Shown here piece after piece: positions 19,782-28,203 of a stretch of DNA of 64,000 nt. Each line of letters opens with the position of its first letter. The stretch's first letter is position 1. Source of the stretch: an uncultured Sulfolobales archaeon (GTDB taxonomy: Archaea > Thermoproteota > Thermoprotei_A > Sulfolobales > NBVN01); NCBI GenBank assembly GCA_937949785.1, contig CALEDH010000003.1, forward strand, positions 1 to 64,000, read 5' to 3'. A program made the translations under genes and the position numbers. Below the pieces are notes generated by a model. That model was not told the DNA's origin, ran no database searches, and saw only the letters and a list, made by a program, of their open reading frames with translations.

Positions 19782-20486
19782 ATGGATGCTGAAATAATAA
19801 AGTTAGTTAACATTAGTAAGGTATATGTAAGTGCTGGCGGTGTGAAGACATGGGCTCTTAGAAATATAAACCTATCTATATGTAGAGGTGATTTTATTTC
19901 GATCATGGGCCCTTCAGGACATGGTAAATCAACGTTACTATATATAATGGGGACTTTAGAGAAACCTACTTCAGGTAAGATATTCATAGATGGTGAGGAT
20001 GTGATATTAATGAGTGATGAAGAATTATCTAGATTGAGGAACAGGAAGATCGGATTCGTCTTCCAGCAATATAACTTGATTAATAGAATGACAGTTGAGG
20101 AGAACTTAGAGCTACCGGCAATCAAGTTAGGTTTACCCCGTAGTGAGCGGAAGAAATTAGTTGAGGAAGCCTTACTTAAAGCAGGTTGTGAACTGTCATG
20201 GCTGAAGAAAAGGCCTATCCATTTAAGTGGCGGTCAGCAGCAAAGGGTTGCAATTGCTAGGGCTTTAGTAACTAATCCTCAAATACTGCTCTGCGACGAA
20301 CCTACAGGATCTTTAGATAGTAAATCAGCTGAAGTAGTACTCGATACCTTAAAGAAACTTAACACGTTAGGGCATACGGTAATATTAGTGACGCATGATA
20401 AAAACGTAGCGTCTATAGCTAGGAAGATATTATTAATTAGGGATGGTATGATAGTAGATGAAAAACCAGTAACTCAATCCGGTTAA
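19782..20486 (+). CDS. ABC transporter ATP-binding protein (LolD/MacB type), no permease nearby
   Basis: About 234 residues with every ABC ATPase motif: Walker A GPSGHGKST near residue 41, a Q-loop FQQYN near 92, the signature LSGGQQQR near 146, Walker B LLCDEPTG near 168 and the H-loop VTHD near 204. The sequence is closest in style to the LolD/MacB/FtsE group, which work with MacB-type membrane partners. No membrane gene is adjacent on either side, so the partner must be elsewhere or lost. An in-frame GTG lies directly before the ATG, at 19779. Confidence 0.85.
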   Translation: MDAEIIKLVNISKVYVSAGGVKTWALRNINLSICRGDFISIMGPSGHGKSTLLYIMGTLEKPTSGKIFIDGEDVILMSDEELSRLRNRKIGFVFQQYNLINRMTVEENLELPAIKLGLPRSERKKLVEEALLKAGCELSWLKKRPIHLSGGQQQRVAIARALVTNPQILLCDEPTGSLDSKSAEVVLDTLKKLNTLGHTVILVTHDKNVASIARKILLIRDGMIVDEKPVTQSG

Positions 20487-20560
20487 ACTTATCAAAGTTG
20501 AATTGAACTTAAGGTGTATTACTGTTATTAGGTAGGTGATGCTTGTCAATTACCGTTTCG

Positions 20561-20589
20561 CTCGGTCTTGAAGGACTTCATCGAGTTTT
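20561..20589 (+). repeat. Short dispersed repeat, copy 1 (24/29 identical to 46058-46086)
   Basis: A 29-base segment in the 289-base gap after the ABC ATPase gene matches 46058-46086 at 24 positions, including the shared run CTTGAAGGACTTC. Both copies sit in gene-free gaps. In one frame both encode Leu-Lys-Asp-Phe followed by stops, so they may be remnants of the same decayed gene. Confidence 0.4.
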
Positions 20590-20775
20590 AGGGAATGTGA
20601 GTTGGGTTTCACTATAAGCTCATATCGAAGACGTCCTAGCTAGTAGCCTCAACGCAGAACCATCAATATGTAATTAAATGGTAGGAGGAGCTCAAGGCTA
20701 ACTATTTAGGAAATACTGACAAACTCTACTACCTTACTACACCATGACTATCAAATTTATGGTGACTCTAAATAA

Positions 20776-21066
20776 TTATTCAAGATTTTCCCCACCGCCT
20801 TCCTCTTCATGCATTAGATCGAGGAAGACCTCATAGTATTCTTCTTTCTCATGTTCGAACTCCTCCTTAGATCTTATTTTCCTACCTCCCTCACTCACTA
20901 TAGACGTAGTCTTAACCTTCGCATCCTTCGTAGCGGATTTAGATACTCTATACCCTTCCTTAGCTTTTAATGGCTCCTCATAACCGCATTTAGGGCATTT
21001 TAAGAACTCTCTTGATGCCTCCTTCTTCGGAAGCATCAAAGTTCCACACTTAGGGCAGAACTTCAT
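20776..21066 (-). CDS. Short TFS-like / RPB9-like zinc ribbon protein without the cleavage domain
   Basis: A 96-residue protein. The N-terminal ribbon has FCPKCGTLM (Cys4, Cys7) and LKCPKCGYEE (Cys24, Cys27), which is the N-terminal zinc ribbon of archaeal transcription factor S and of RPB9. The C-terminal ribbon with the acidic Asp-Glu pair that stimulates RNA cleavage in TFS is absent. Instead the protein ends in a charged, glutamate-rich tail. It may be a TFS paralogue that binds RNA polymerase without cleavage activity, but that is inference. Automatic annotation would often label it RNA polymerase subunit M. Confidence 0.75.
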   Translation of the reverse strand: MKFCPKCGTLMLPKKEASREFLKCPKCGYEEPLKAKEGYRVSKSATKDAKVKTTSIVSEGGRKIRSKEEFEHEKEEYYEVFLDLMHEEEGGGENLE

Positions 21067-21549
21067 CGATAGTCCACGTTTTAAAATTTTATCTTCGGGA
21101 GTTAATAAATATTAGCTTCTCTTACTACCGGAAAATTTTAGGTAAGCTCAGCTTCTAGTGCCTAAATCATCACTACTTTAAATCATATGTAATACCACTC
21201 ATCACTACTCCACTTTCTAAACCACTAACACTGGTTTTATTTCTTCAACACCTCCACAGCCATAGCTAGGAACCCTTAAACTCATAACCATTCCGACTTC
21301 ATTTTCAAGTCTATGAATTCATAGCTTCAACAACTCGATGTCTTAAGCAATGCTCGGTATGTCGAGCGGTCTAGGGGTTGTGGGTTGATGAAGTGCCTTC
21401 GGAAAAGATGGATGTGGGACTTCATCCGTTCAGGCTGAAAGTCTCAATACGTGGTTTATCCCCCTTCCACTACTCATAAATAACTTGCTTCATGTAAACC
21501 TACCGATGTGTAAAAACTTACTGATCTCAGAGCTGATGTTTAGACTTCT
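21067..21549 (+). other. Gene-free gap with an inverted repeat at 21387-21426
   Basis: About 480 bases without a convincing reading frame. Within it, GATGAAGT at 21387-21394 pairs perfectly with ACTTCATC at 21419-21426, and two further G-C pairs follow after one mismatch, leaving an 18-20 base loop. The surrounding stretch 21355-21470 is richer in G and C than the rest of the gap. This could be a small structured RNA, but no known family was recognised. Confidence 0.35.
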
Positions 21550-21765
21550 CTATCGGAATTTAATGTAATTCGTGAAGACTAGGTAGATCCTACTTAACCT
21601 TACATATTCGTAACACTCCGTAACTATCTTAGTACCATCACTTAAAGTACCGACGAACTTAGATAGCCTAACGTTATTAGGATGCTCGCAATCAACAATC
21701 TCTAAACGCTGTATGAGACCGCTAAGTATTAGACCCTCCAGCTCAAGTAATGATAGCGATTTCAT
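21550..21765 (-). CDS. Small hypothetical protein (71 aa)
   Basis: A 71-residue, mostly beta-predicted protein with two cysteines and no motif I recognise. Support for it being real comes from a GGTGAT-like ribbon before the ATG (GATGTGAT), ordinary codon use, and a divergent arrangement with the well-supported gene at 21854. TATA-like sequences lie on the minus strand upstream. Function unknown. It may be a lineage-specific gene. Confidence 0.45.
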   Translation of the reverse strand: MKSLSLLELEGLILSGLIQRLEIVDCEHPNNVRLSKFVGTLSDGTKIVTECYEYVRLSRIYLVFTNYIKFR

Positions 21766-21853
21766 ATCACATCTTTCCGAATGAGAAGTTTAAGTTTCCA
21801 GCTTAAATAATTTTATCGTTTGATAACTTCTTAATTGGTAGGGTGTTAAATCA

Positions 21854-23371
21854 GTGAGGATATTAGTAGTAACTAGTTCATCCGCTTATGAGTTGGCGAG
21901 AGAAGTAGTTAAGCATATTAAAGATCATGAAGTAGTGATATATAGGTTGAATTACCCTATAGCGTCGTTAATGACTACATCATACATAGCTGAGGAACTC
22001 TCTGGGAAGATTAAAGATAGGTATGACTACGTAATAATACCTGGGCTCACAATAGGTGATGCATCCGTTTTAAAGGATGTTGTTATAGCTGAAGTTATTA
22101 AAGGACCTAAATACTTAGGCGACCTCCCAGACGTCATAAAGTTTCTTGAGCTAGGAGTTAAGTTCTCCACCAGGTTAGCTGCAGATGAGGTGATTAAGGA
22201 CTACCTAACAGTTAAGTATGGATTAAATTTCAGAAACTTTGCTGGATTTAGGTATGGTTTTGAAATTGGAGGCGTTAAAGTACCGTTAAGGCCTCCTCCT
22301 ATGAACATCTTCTACGAAGTCATGGTTAGAGAGGATGGTGATTACTTAAGGGTTCTAGAACGTATTAAGAAAGCATTAGGTCTAGGAGTTGACGCCGTGA
22401 TCATTGGGTTACCAGTAGATTGTAGGGTTTCCATAAATACTTTAATGGATTTAATCCAGGAGATCAGGTCTAATCTACGTAAACCTGTTGGAATAGATGT
22501 TCAGACCTCCGATTTGATTAAGTACTTAAGGGTGGATCCCGACTTAGTAGTAAATGTAAGTTTAGATAACATTAATTTGCTACGTGATTATAAGGATAAG
22601 GCAATCGTACTAGTACCTACTACTACAGCAGCTCCAGACACCTTAAGTGAGGTGCTTAAGAAGTCAGTCGAAGAGGTAGTTAAGGCAGGTTTCTCGAAAA
22701 TAATCTTAGATGTGGTGTTAAGACCTCTCCAGTTAGGCTTTATAGAAAGCTTAGTAAGCTACTACTTCATATCTAAGGAGTTGAACTATCCTCTGATGAT
22801 GGGTCTTTCAAATGTTTACGAATTACTAGATGCTGATACACATTCCGTAATAGCTTTACTGACGTCTACCGCGATGGAGTTAGGTGTTAGCGTGCTTTTA
22901 ATTACGGAGGAAAGTAGGAAGAGCGTAAACGCTGTTAATGAGGTAGTTAAAGCTCGTGAAATGGTTTATAGGGCTTATGCGAGGAAATCACCACCGATAG
23001 ATGTAGGTGTTGACCTCCTAATTGTTAAGGAGAAGAGATATAGGGGTGTTAAAGTCCCTGAAACCCACGTCGATACGTATTCAGTACTACAGAGAGTGCC
23101 TCCAAAGATTGAAGACCTGTTTTACTTTAAAATATATGTAGATGAAGTACGTAAGAACGTCGTAGTTGATGTGTATAGTACTAAAGCTAAAGTATGTGTT
23201 AGGAGGTATGTGGGTTCAGACCCACTATCGTTGTGCAGGGCGATTTCAGAGGATTTCCCAACGCTGTCCAAGGACCACTACTCGTATTTAGGTTATGAAC
23301 TATGTAAGGCTGAGATGGCTTTAAGGCTAGGTAGGAGTTATCTCCAAGACTGCACGTTGTTTGACTGGTAA
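21854..23371 (+). CDS. Dihydropteroate synthase-related protein (archaeal family)
   Basis: A 505-residue protein beginning with a GTG. It matches the archaeal dihydropteroate synthase-related family in layout: an N-terminal alpha/beta domain (about residues 1-140), a TIM-barrel-like DHPS-type domain (about 165-370) with VGIDVQTSD near 215, and a C-terminal extension of about 130 residues. The family is suspected to act in the pterin branch of folate or methanopterin synthesis, but no reaction is proven. Here it is followed by an AbrB-like gene and an alkyltransferase gene with no pterin gene in sight. Family assignment is from memory of the pattern, not a search. Confidence 0.7.
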   Translation: MRILVVTSSSAYELAREVVKHIKDHEVVIYRLNYPIASLMTTSYIAEELSGKIKDRYDYVIIPGLTIGDASVLKDVVIAEVIKGPKYLGDLPDVIKFLELGVKFSTRLAADEVIKDYLTVKYGLNFRNFAGFRYGFEIGGVKVPLRPPPMNIFYEVMVREDGDYLRVLERIKKALGLGVDAVIIGLPVDCRVSINTLMDLIQEIRSNLRKPVGIDVQTSDLIKYLRVDPDLVVNVSLDNINLLRDYKDKAIVLVPTTTAAPDTLSEVLKKSVEEVVKAGFSKIILDVVLRPLQLGFIESLVSYYFISKELNYPLMMGLSNVYELLDADTHSVIALLTSTAMELGVSVLLITEESRKSVNAVNEVVKAREMVYRAYARKSPPIDVGVDLLIVKEKRYRGVKVPETHVDTYSVLQRVPPKIEDLFYFKIYVDEVRKNVVVDVYSTKAKVCVRRYVGSDPLSLCRAISEDFPTLSKDHYSYLGYELCKAEMALRLGRSYLQDCTLFDW

Positions 23372-23448
23372 GGGTTTAGGACAATTAATCCTCTACTTTC
23401 TATTAAAAGATTTAAGCGCTAATTCTGTAAATAGAAGTAGGTGGTTTG

Positions 23449-23655
23449 ATGGCTATCACTAGTAGGGAGGTAGTAGTCCGTAAGATTATAGGGAGGAAGA
23501 CTGTTAAGGATAAAACCTATACATACACTTACTACACATTACCTTTAAATCTATACATCCCTAAAAGTGTTGTAGATAAGTATGGTACTGAATTCATAGT
23601 TGAAAAAGACTTTGATAGGGGAGTAATAACAATAAAGCCTAAGACTACTCGTTAA
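23449..23655 (+). CDS. Small AbrB/SpoVT-like protein
   Basis: About 68 residues. The C-terminal half, with the segments LPLNLYIPKSVVDKYG and GVITIKPK, looks like the swapped-hairpin AbrB/MazE DNA-binding fold, while the N-terminal half is basic. A GGTGG stretch just before the ATG at 23449 is a good ribosome-binding site. An in-frame TTG is directly upstream of it. The role is probably regulatory or nucleic-acid binding. No target is visible. Confidence 0.6.
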   Translation: MAITSREVVVRKIIGRKTVKDKTYTYTYYTLPLNLYIPKSVVDKYGTEFIVEKDFDRGVITIKPKTTR

Positions 23656-23680
23656 GATATGATTTTGAGCTGACAATTAG

Positions 23681-24049
23681 ATGATCGATATCATAGTAGT
23701 GTCTCCTCACGGTAGGGTGAGGAAGGCTGGGAACCCACGTGAGATTCTTAACGAAGCGATCGCAGCATTACTCCAGTTAATCCCCTTAGGGAGTGTTACC
23801 ACCTATAACGTTCTTGCTAGGACGTTAGGCATCCATCCAAGGTATGTCGGGCTTTTGATTAAGGGAAATTCTAAACCAGTGGTAGTGCCCTGCCATAGAG
23901 TTGTTATGAGTGATGGAAGGTTAGGTGGCTATACGTTAAATAAGAGGGAAGCTGTAGAATTTAAGAAAAAGCTGTTGACGGTTGAAGGGGTGGAGATAAG
24001 GGGTAGTAGAGTTATTAAAGATTTTATTATTAATAATCTAATTATTTAA
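23681..24049 (+). CDS. ogt: Methylated-DNA-protein cysteine methyltransferase (short Ogt)
   Basis: A 122-residue O6-alkylguanine-DNA alkyltransferase domain that repairs alkylated guanine by suicide transfer to cysteine. The acceptor is Cys71 in the motif VPCHRVV, and the helix-turn-helix with the arginine finger is in SVTTYNVLARTLG and PRYVGLLIKGN before it. It lacks most of the N-terminal RNase H-like domain seen in typical Ogt proteins of 150-170 residues. The stop is 4 bases before the next gene, so the two are probably co-transcribed. Confidence 0.9.
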   Translation: MIDIIVVSPHGRVRKAGNPREILNEAIAALLQLIPLGSVTTYNVLARTLGIHPRYVGLLIKGNSKPVVVPCHRVVMSDGRLGGYTLNKREAVEFKKKLLTVEGVEIRGSRVIKDFIINNLII

Positions 24050-24053
24050 CGGT

Positions 24054-25190
24054 ATGTTCAACTTTAATTTAAGGTTACTGAGGCCTGACGCTACAAGTAT
24101 GTGGGTTGATAGGGTTTTAGAGAGGCTTAAATGGTATTACAACGTAATGAATGGTTGGAAGCCAGCTAAGTTCTTAATATGCAAGAAGGTTGGCTTAGAC
24201 GATGTAAAGTTAGGTGGGTATACGTTTGATGAGCTATTAAATCTACATAGAGAACTATCAGGTAAGTTCAGCAAATTATTTAACGAAGTTAAAAACGGAA
24301 AACTAACGCTACGAGAGTTTAACGGTTTAAGCAGCCCTAAAACTACCTATTTAGATGTTAAAGTAGAGTTGGTTAGGAATATTATGCGGAGTTGCTACCT
24401 ATGTGAGCATCGCTGCGGTGTTAATAGGTATGAGTCTAGAGGTATTATGTGTAGGTTAGGTTTAGAGGTTTACGTAAGTAGTTACTTCCTACATATAGGT
24501 GAGGAAGCACCTCTAATACCTAGTGGGACTATATTCTACGGGAGCTGTAACTTTAGATGCGTATTCTGCCAAAACTATGAGATATCGCAGTTAAGGCCGT
24601 ATGACGGAATTAAAGTAAATTCTAAGGAGCTTGCGTTAATTCAGAAGCACCTCCGTGAGGAAGGAGCTATTAACATAAACCACGTTGGGGGGGAGCCAAC
24701 ACCTAACCTACTAACAGTATTAGAGTCATTTAAATACCTTGACGTAAACGTTCCGCAGCTATGGAATAGTAACATGTACCTCACAACTCAGGCTCTGAAT
24801 ATAATATTAGACGTTATTGATATATGGCTACCTGATTTCAAATACGGTAATAATTCGTGCGCCTTAAGGCTATCTAAAGTTAATAACTACTTCGACATAG
24901 TAAGTAGGAATCACAGCATTATATATCAAAACGGCGATCCGATAATCATAAGACACTTGGTAATGCCTAATCATGTAGAATGCTGCACTAAGCCGGTGCT
25001 AAGTTGGATATCTAATAACTGCCCAAACGTGTTGGTTAACATCATGGATCAGTATAGACCTGAGTACTTAGTTCTAAGTAAGTCAAGCGAGTATTCAGAC
25101 ATAAGTAGGAGGCCAACATATGAGGAATTAAGAAAGGCTTACAACTACGCAAAAGAGTTAAACATAGCTTACGAGGAAGTCAGTAGATAA
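24054..25190 (+). CDS. Radical SAM protein, PflX / COG1313 family
   Basis: A 378-residue radical SAM enzyme. The SAM-binding 4Fe-4S cluster cysteines are Cys165, Cys169 and Cys172 in CNFRCVFC. A second cysteine group at residues 114, 117, 121 and 133 (CYLCEHRC ... MC) precedes it and marks the PflX-type subfamily related to pyruvate formate-lyase activase. No glycyl-radical enzyme is nearby, and the substrate of this subfamily is unknown. The start is 4 bases after the ogt stop. A tRNA-Leu gene follows 43 bases downstream. Confidence 0.88.
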   Translation: MFNFNLRLLRPDATSMWVDRVLERLKWYYNVMNGWKPAKFLICKKVGLDDVKLGGYTFDELLNLHRELSGKFSKLFNEVKNGKLTLREFNGLSSPKTTYLDVKVELVRNIMRSCYLCEHRCGVNRYESRGIMCRLGLEVYVSSYFLHIGEEAPLIPSGTIFYGSCNFRCVFCQNYEISQLRPYDGIKVNSKELALIQKHLREEGAININHVGGEPTPNLLTVLESFKYLDVNVPQLWNSNMYLTTQALNIILDVIDIWLPDFKYGNNSCALRLSKVNNYFDIVSRNHSIIYQNGDPIIIRHLVMPNHVECCTKPVLSWISNNCPNVLVNIMDQYRPEYLVLSKSSEYSDISRRPTYEELRKAYNYAKELNIAYEEVSR

Positions 25191-25233
25191 TTGACAACTT
25201 TAAATTACTTCGTACATATAAACATCACGTAGT

Positions 25234-25321
25234 GCGGGGGTGCCCGAGCTAGGTCAAAGGGGACGGGTTCAGGCCCCGTTGGTGTAGGCCTGCGTGGGTT
25301 CGAATCCCACCCCCCGCACCA
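25234..25321 (+). tRNA. tRNA-Leu(CAG), intronless, CCA encoded
   Basis: A class II tRNA. The acceptor stem GCGGGGG pairs with CCCCCGC, the anticodon arm ACGGG-TTCAGGC-CCCGT carries CAG at 25270-25272, a long variable arm follows, and the T arm GTGGG-TTCGAAT-CCCAC is perfect. Discriminator A is followed by an encoded CCA. An AT-rich box (TTTAAATTA) lies about 31 bases upstream. No intron is present in the anticodon loop. Confidence 0.96.
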
Positions 25322-26000
25322 ACCTATTAGAACTTAGAAGTAGTTGAGGAATATTTTAAGGTATGGGCTAAGAAAGCTGTAATGATCAATAACGTGATCA
25401 CGTATTATGTAACGTATTTTTCCGCCATCAACAACGTCTCAGGTAGAGGTGTAGGTTGTAGTAGTTATTGATGATGTTTGCGACTGGTTATCGGTCTTAA
25501 GCCCTCGAACGCGGGGGGTTATACGGACTGCTGACCCTATGTGCTTGTTTGGATATATTGAAGGGTTCTTAAGATAAGGAGGGAGATTAAGTACAAGTAC
25601 TTTGTAGGGGGTTGTAAATCTCTTCTACCCACTAAACTTTATTAGCTTAAATGGGTTTGGAGGTGGTTGTGGGGGGTTTGAGCGGGAGTTTACGCCTGAT
25701 TAAAACGGTCTGAGCAGCTAAGGTAGAGGCAGGAGTGGATAGAGGAAACAGAGGGGAGAAAATGAAAACATATGAGATGGCGACTACTCCATGGATGGAA
25801 CCACACCTAGAAGGTTGGGTGATGTCATAACGGTCCTCGCAGACCTTATAATAGGTTCAGCCGATGCTGCATCCTAGCAGCGGTTGTAGAAAGGGATGTT
25901 ATGAGAGATACATGCTATTTAAATCTTAACTAGCAATTCTACAACATAGAGACTTGATTTCAGTTAGATTAAGTTATAAAAACATGGTTTTACTAATTTA
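25322..26000 (+). other. Long gene-free region downstream of tRNA-Leu
   Basis: About 680 bases without a supported gene. The middle (25490-25700) has G-rich patches, including GGACTGCTG, shared with the repeats at 28633 and 45218. A short frame starting at 25652 runs 20 codons before a stop. From about 25820 a stretch could encode a short hydrophobic segment but meets stops. This may be the remnant of an element that inserted beside the tRNA, though no second copy of the tRNA 3' end was found in the window. Confidence 0.4.
25974..25982 (+). promoter_or_regulatory. TATA box of the trio B operon
   Basis: TTATAAAAA is centred 23 bases before the GTG at 26001. This supports a leaderless transcript starting at that GTG and argues for the long synthase start. 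Confidence 0.6.
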
Positions 26001-27062
26001 GTGGTTGAGAAGGAGTTGCATGCCGGTATTATTGGTTGGGGAGCTTATATCCCGAGGTATAGGATTAAATGCTCAGAGATTGCTGAGTTATGGGGTTTTG
26101 ATCAGCCGTTGGTTAAGTCGTTGAATATTGAGGAGAAAGCTGTGGCTAATGTTGATGAAGATGCTACTACTATGGGTTGGTACGCAGCTCGTTCAGCTAT
26201 TCTTAGAGCAGGTATTGACGTTGTAGGTGAGTTAGGCGCGATTTTCGTTGGGACGGAGTCCAAGCCTTACGCAGTTAAACCTACTGCTACCATAATCGGT
26301 GATGCGTTAGGATTACCTAATAAGAAGTTAACTTCCGATATGGAGTTCGCCTGCAGAGCTGCAGGTGAAGGGATTAGGATTTCAATAGGCTTAATATCTA
26401 GTGGCATGTTAAGGTATTCCCTGGTAATAGGTTCTGACACTGCTCAAGCAAACCCTGGAGATGTGTTAGAACTTACTGCAGCTTCCGGGGCTGCTGCCTA
26501 CATCATAGGTCCTAAAGTTGAAAGTACTGCCTATTTTGAGGGGGCATACACTTACACAAGCGATACACCTGATTTCTGGAGGAGGGATGGATCGCCATAC
26601 CCACTACATGGTGAAATATTTACTGATGAACCAGCATATTTTAACCACATAGTTAATTCTGTGAGGGGATTGATGGACGAGCTTGGACTCAGACCTGACG
26701 ATTATGACTATGCGGTCTTTCATCAACCAAACGGTAGGTTCCCACTAAAGGTTGGTACTGAGTTAGGGTTTACTAAGGATAAGATACTTCCAGGCTTGGT
26801 GAATCCGTGGATTGGTAATACGTATAATGCCTCAGCACTATTAGGCTTAGCTAAGGTGCTTGAAGAAGCTAAGCCAGGGCAGAGGATACTGTTAGCAACT
26901 TTTGGAAGTGGGGCTGGTAGTGATGCTTTCAGCATCGTAACTACAGATAAGTTGCTGACAAAGGTTAACATAGCCTTAAAGGTAACGGATATGTTAAACA
27001 GCAAGATATATGTAGGATATGATACCTACGCGAAGTACAGAAAGTTGTTGGAGAGGATGTGA
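26001..27062 (+). CDS. Hydroxymethylglutaryl-CoA synthase, trio B, catalytically complete
   Basis: A 353-residue archaeal HMG-CoA synthase that adds acetyl-CoA to acetoacetyl-CoA, the second step of the mevalonate pathway to isoprenoid lipids. The active-site Glu86 (GTESKPY), Cys118 (EFACRAA) and His241 (VFHQPNGRF) are all present. It is the first gene of the trio and is followed after one base by the thiolase gene and then the DUF35 scaffold. The start is a GTG with a well-placed TATA box. Compare the degenerate paralogue at 1679-2542. Confidence 0.95.
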   Translation: MVEKELHAGIIGWGAYIPRYRIKCSEIAELWGFDQPLVKSLNIEEKAVANVDEDATTMGWYAARSAILRAGIDVVGELGAIFVGTESKPYAVKPTATIIGDALGLPNKKLTSDMEFACRAAGEGIRISIGLISSGMLRYSLVIGSDTAQANPGDVLELTAASGAAAYIIGPKVESTAYFEGAYTYTSDTPDFWRRDGSPYPLHGEIFTDEPAYFNHIVNSVRGLMDELGLRPDDYDYAVFHQPNGRFPLKVGTELGFTKDKILPGLVNPWIGNTYNASALLGLAKVLEEAKPGQRILLATFGSGAGSDAFSIVTTDKLLTKVNIALKVTDMLNSKIYVGYDTYAKYRKLLERM

Positions 27063-27063
27063 T

Positions 27064-28203
27064 ATGACTTCTAAGAAGGTTTACATCGCATCAACATCTA
27101 TGGTTAGAGTAGGTAGATACTTTACAAAGTCATATAAGGAGTTAGCATTCGACGTTGTAAGCGAACTTTTCGGAACATCACGACTTGGAGACCTAAATAA
27201 CTTAGACTACGTTATAGTGTCGAACGTGTTTAGTGATTCAATGCTTGACCAGCTTGACATCTCCGCAATCCTAGCTCAGGAGTTAGGATTAACACCCAAA
27301 CCTGCTTTAAGAGTTGAGACAGGTGAGTCAAGCGGTTTAACAGCTATTGCCCAAGCCTACGCCTTAATTAGGGCAGGATTAGCCTCATCAGTGCTTGTTA
27401 TAGGTGTTGAGAAATGTAGTGAGTATCCAACAACTGTTGTTAATAAGCATCTAACAAAGCTACTTGACTATGAGGTTGAGTCTATCTACGGCTTTACGTT
27501 AGTTAATGAAGTAGCTCTCCTTATGAAGAAATATATGAGGGAATATGGGTATAGTAGGGAAGATATGAGTAGTTGGTCAGTAAAGATGCATAGCAATGCT
27601 GTTAAGAACCCGTACGCACAGCTAAGATTTACTGTAACTAAAGAGCAAGTAGTTAGCAGTCAGGTATTATCCGAGCCGGTAAGACAGTTTGACTCATTCC
27701 CTATAAGTGACGGAGCAGCAGCTGTACTCATCACAAGCAATGAAAACTTAATAGTTGGTGATGACTGCCTTGAAGTTGAGGCGGTATACCAGGCAACAGC
27801 CTCTCAACTCAACTTAAGGGATGAACTGCTAGAACTACCAGCCACTAAGCATTTACTCAGTAAGTTATTAAATAAATGTAAATTTGATATCGGTGACGCT
27901 GTTATGGAGGTCCATGACTCATACAGCATACTTGGCTATCTAGTAGTAGAGGAACTCGGACTAGCTAGGAGGGGTAAGGCACCTGAAACGATCAACGACT
28001 TAAATAATGTTAACTTAAGTGGTGGCTTAAAGGCGAGGGGGCACCCGATAGGTGCTACCGGTGTTTATCAAGTTGCGGAGGTGTTTAAGATCCTGACCAG
28101 CGGGTTAGGTGATGTTAGACGTAAAGCGATGTGGGGTTTAATACATAGTATGTCTGCATTAGATGTTAATTCCGTAGGCATTGTGGTTAGGAGGTGTAGT
28201 TGA
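27064..28203 (+). CDS. Thiolase-like protein, trio B, nucleophilic Cys replaced
   Basis: A 379-residue SCP2-type thiolase-fold protein. The HDSYS segment and GHPIGATG are conserved, but the position of the nucleophilic cysteine (Cys87 in the paralogue at 516-1676) is Glu88 here, in VETGESSG. The bases at 27313-27336 read clearly, so this is not an ambiguous codon. Without this cysteine the usual acyl-enzyme cannot form. The protein may be a structural subunit or do another reaction. The ATG at 27064 is two bases after the synthase stop. An earlier in-frame codon would overlap the synthase by 44 bases and is unlikely. Confidence 0.85.
   Translation: MTSKKVYIASTSMVRVGRYFTKSYKELAFDVVSELFGTSRLGDLNNLDYVIVSNVFSDSMLDQLDISAILAQELGLTPKPALRVETGESSGLTAIAQAYALIRAGLASSVLVIGVEKCSEYPTTVVNKHLTKLLDYEVESIYGFTLVNEVALLMKKYMREYGYSREDMSSWSVKMHSNAVKNPYAQLRFTVTKEQVVSSQVLSEPVRQFDSFPISDGAAAVLITSNENLIVGDDCLEVEAVYQATASQLNLRDELLELPATKHLLSKLLNKCKFDIGDAVMEVHDSYSILGYLVVEELGLARRGKAPETINDLNNVNLSGGLKARGHPIGATGVYQVAEVFKILTSGLGDVRRKAMWGLIHSMSALDVNSVGIVVRRCS

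Noticed and set aside
25460-25540. Possible C/D box small RNA
   Set aside because: A TGATGA-like box and a later CTGA are present, but the box sequence has a mismatch and no internal D'/C' pair or guide match could be made out by eye.
25234-26000. Integrated element at tRNA-Leu with duplicated tRNA end
   Set aside because: No second copy of the tRNA 3' end and no integrase gene were found in the window.
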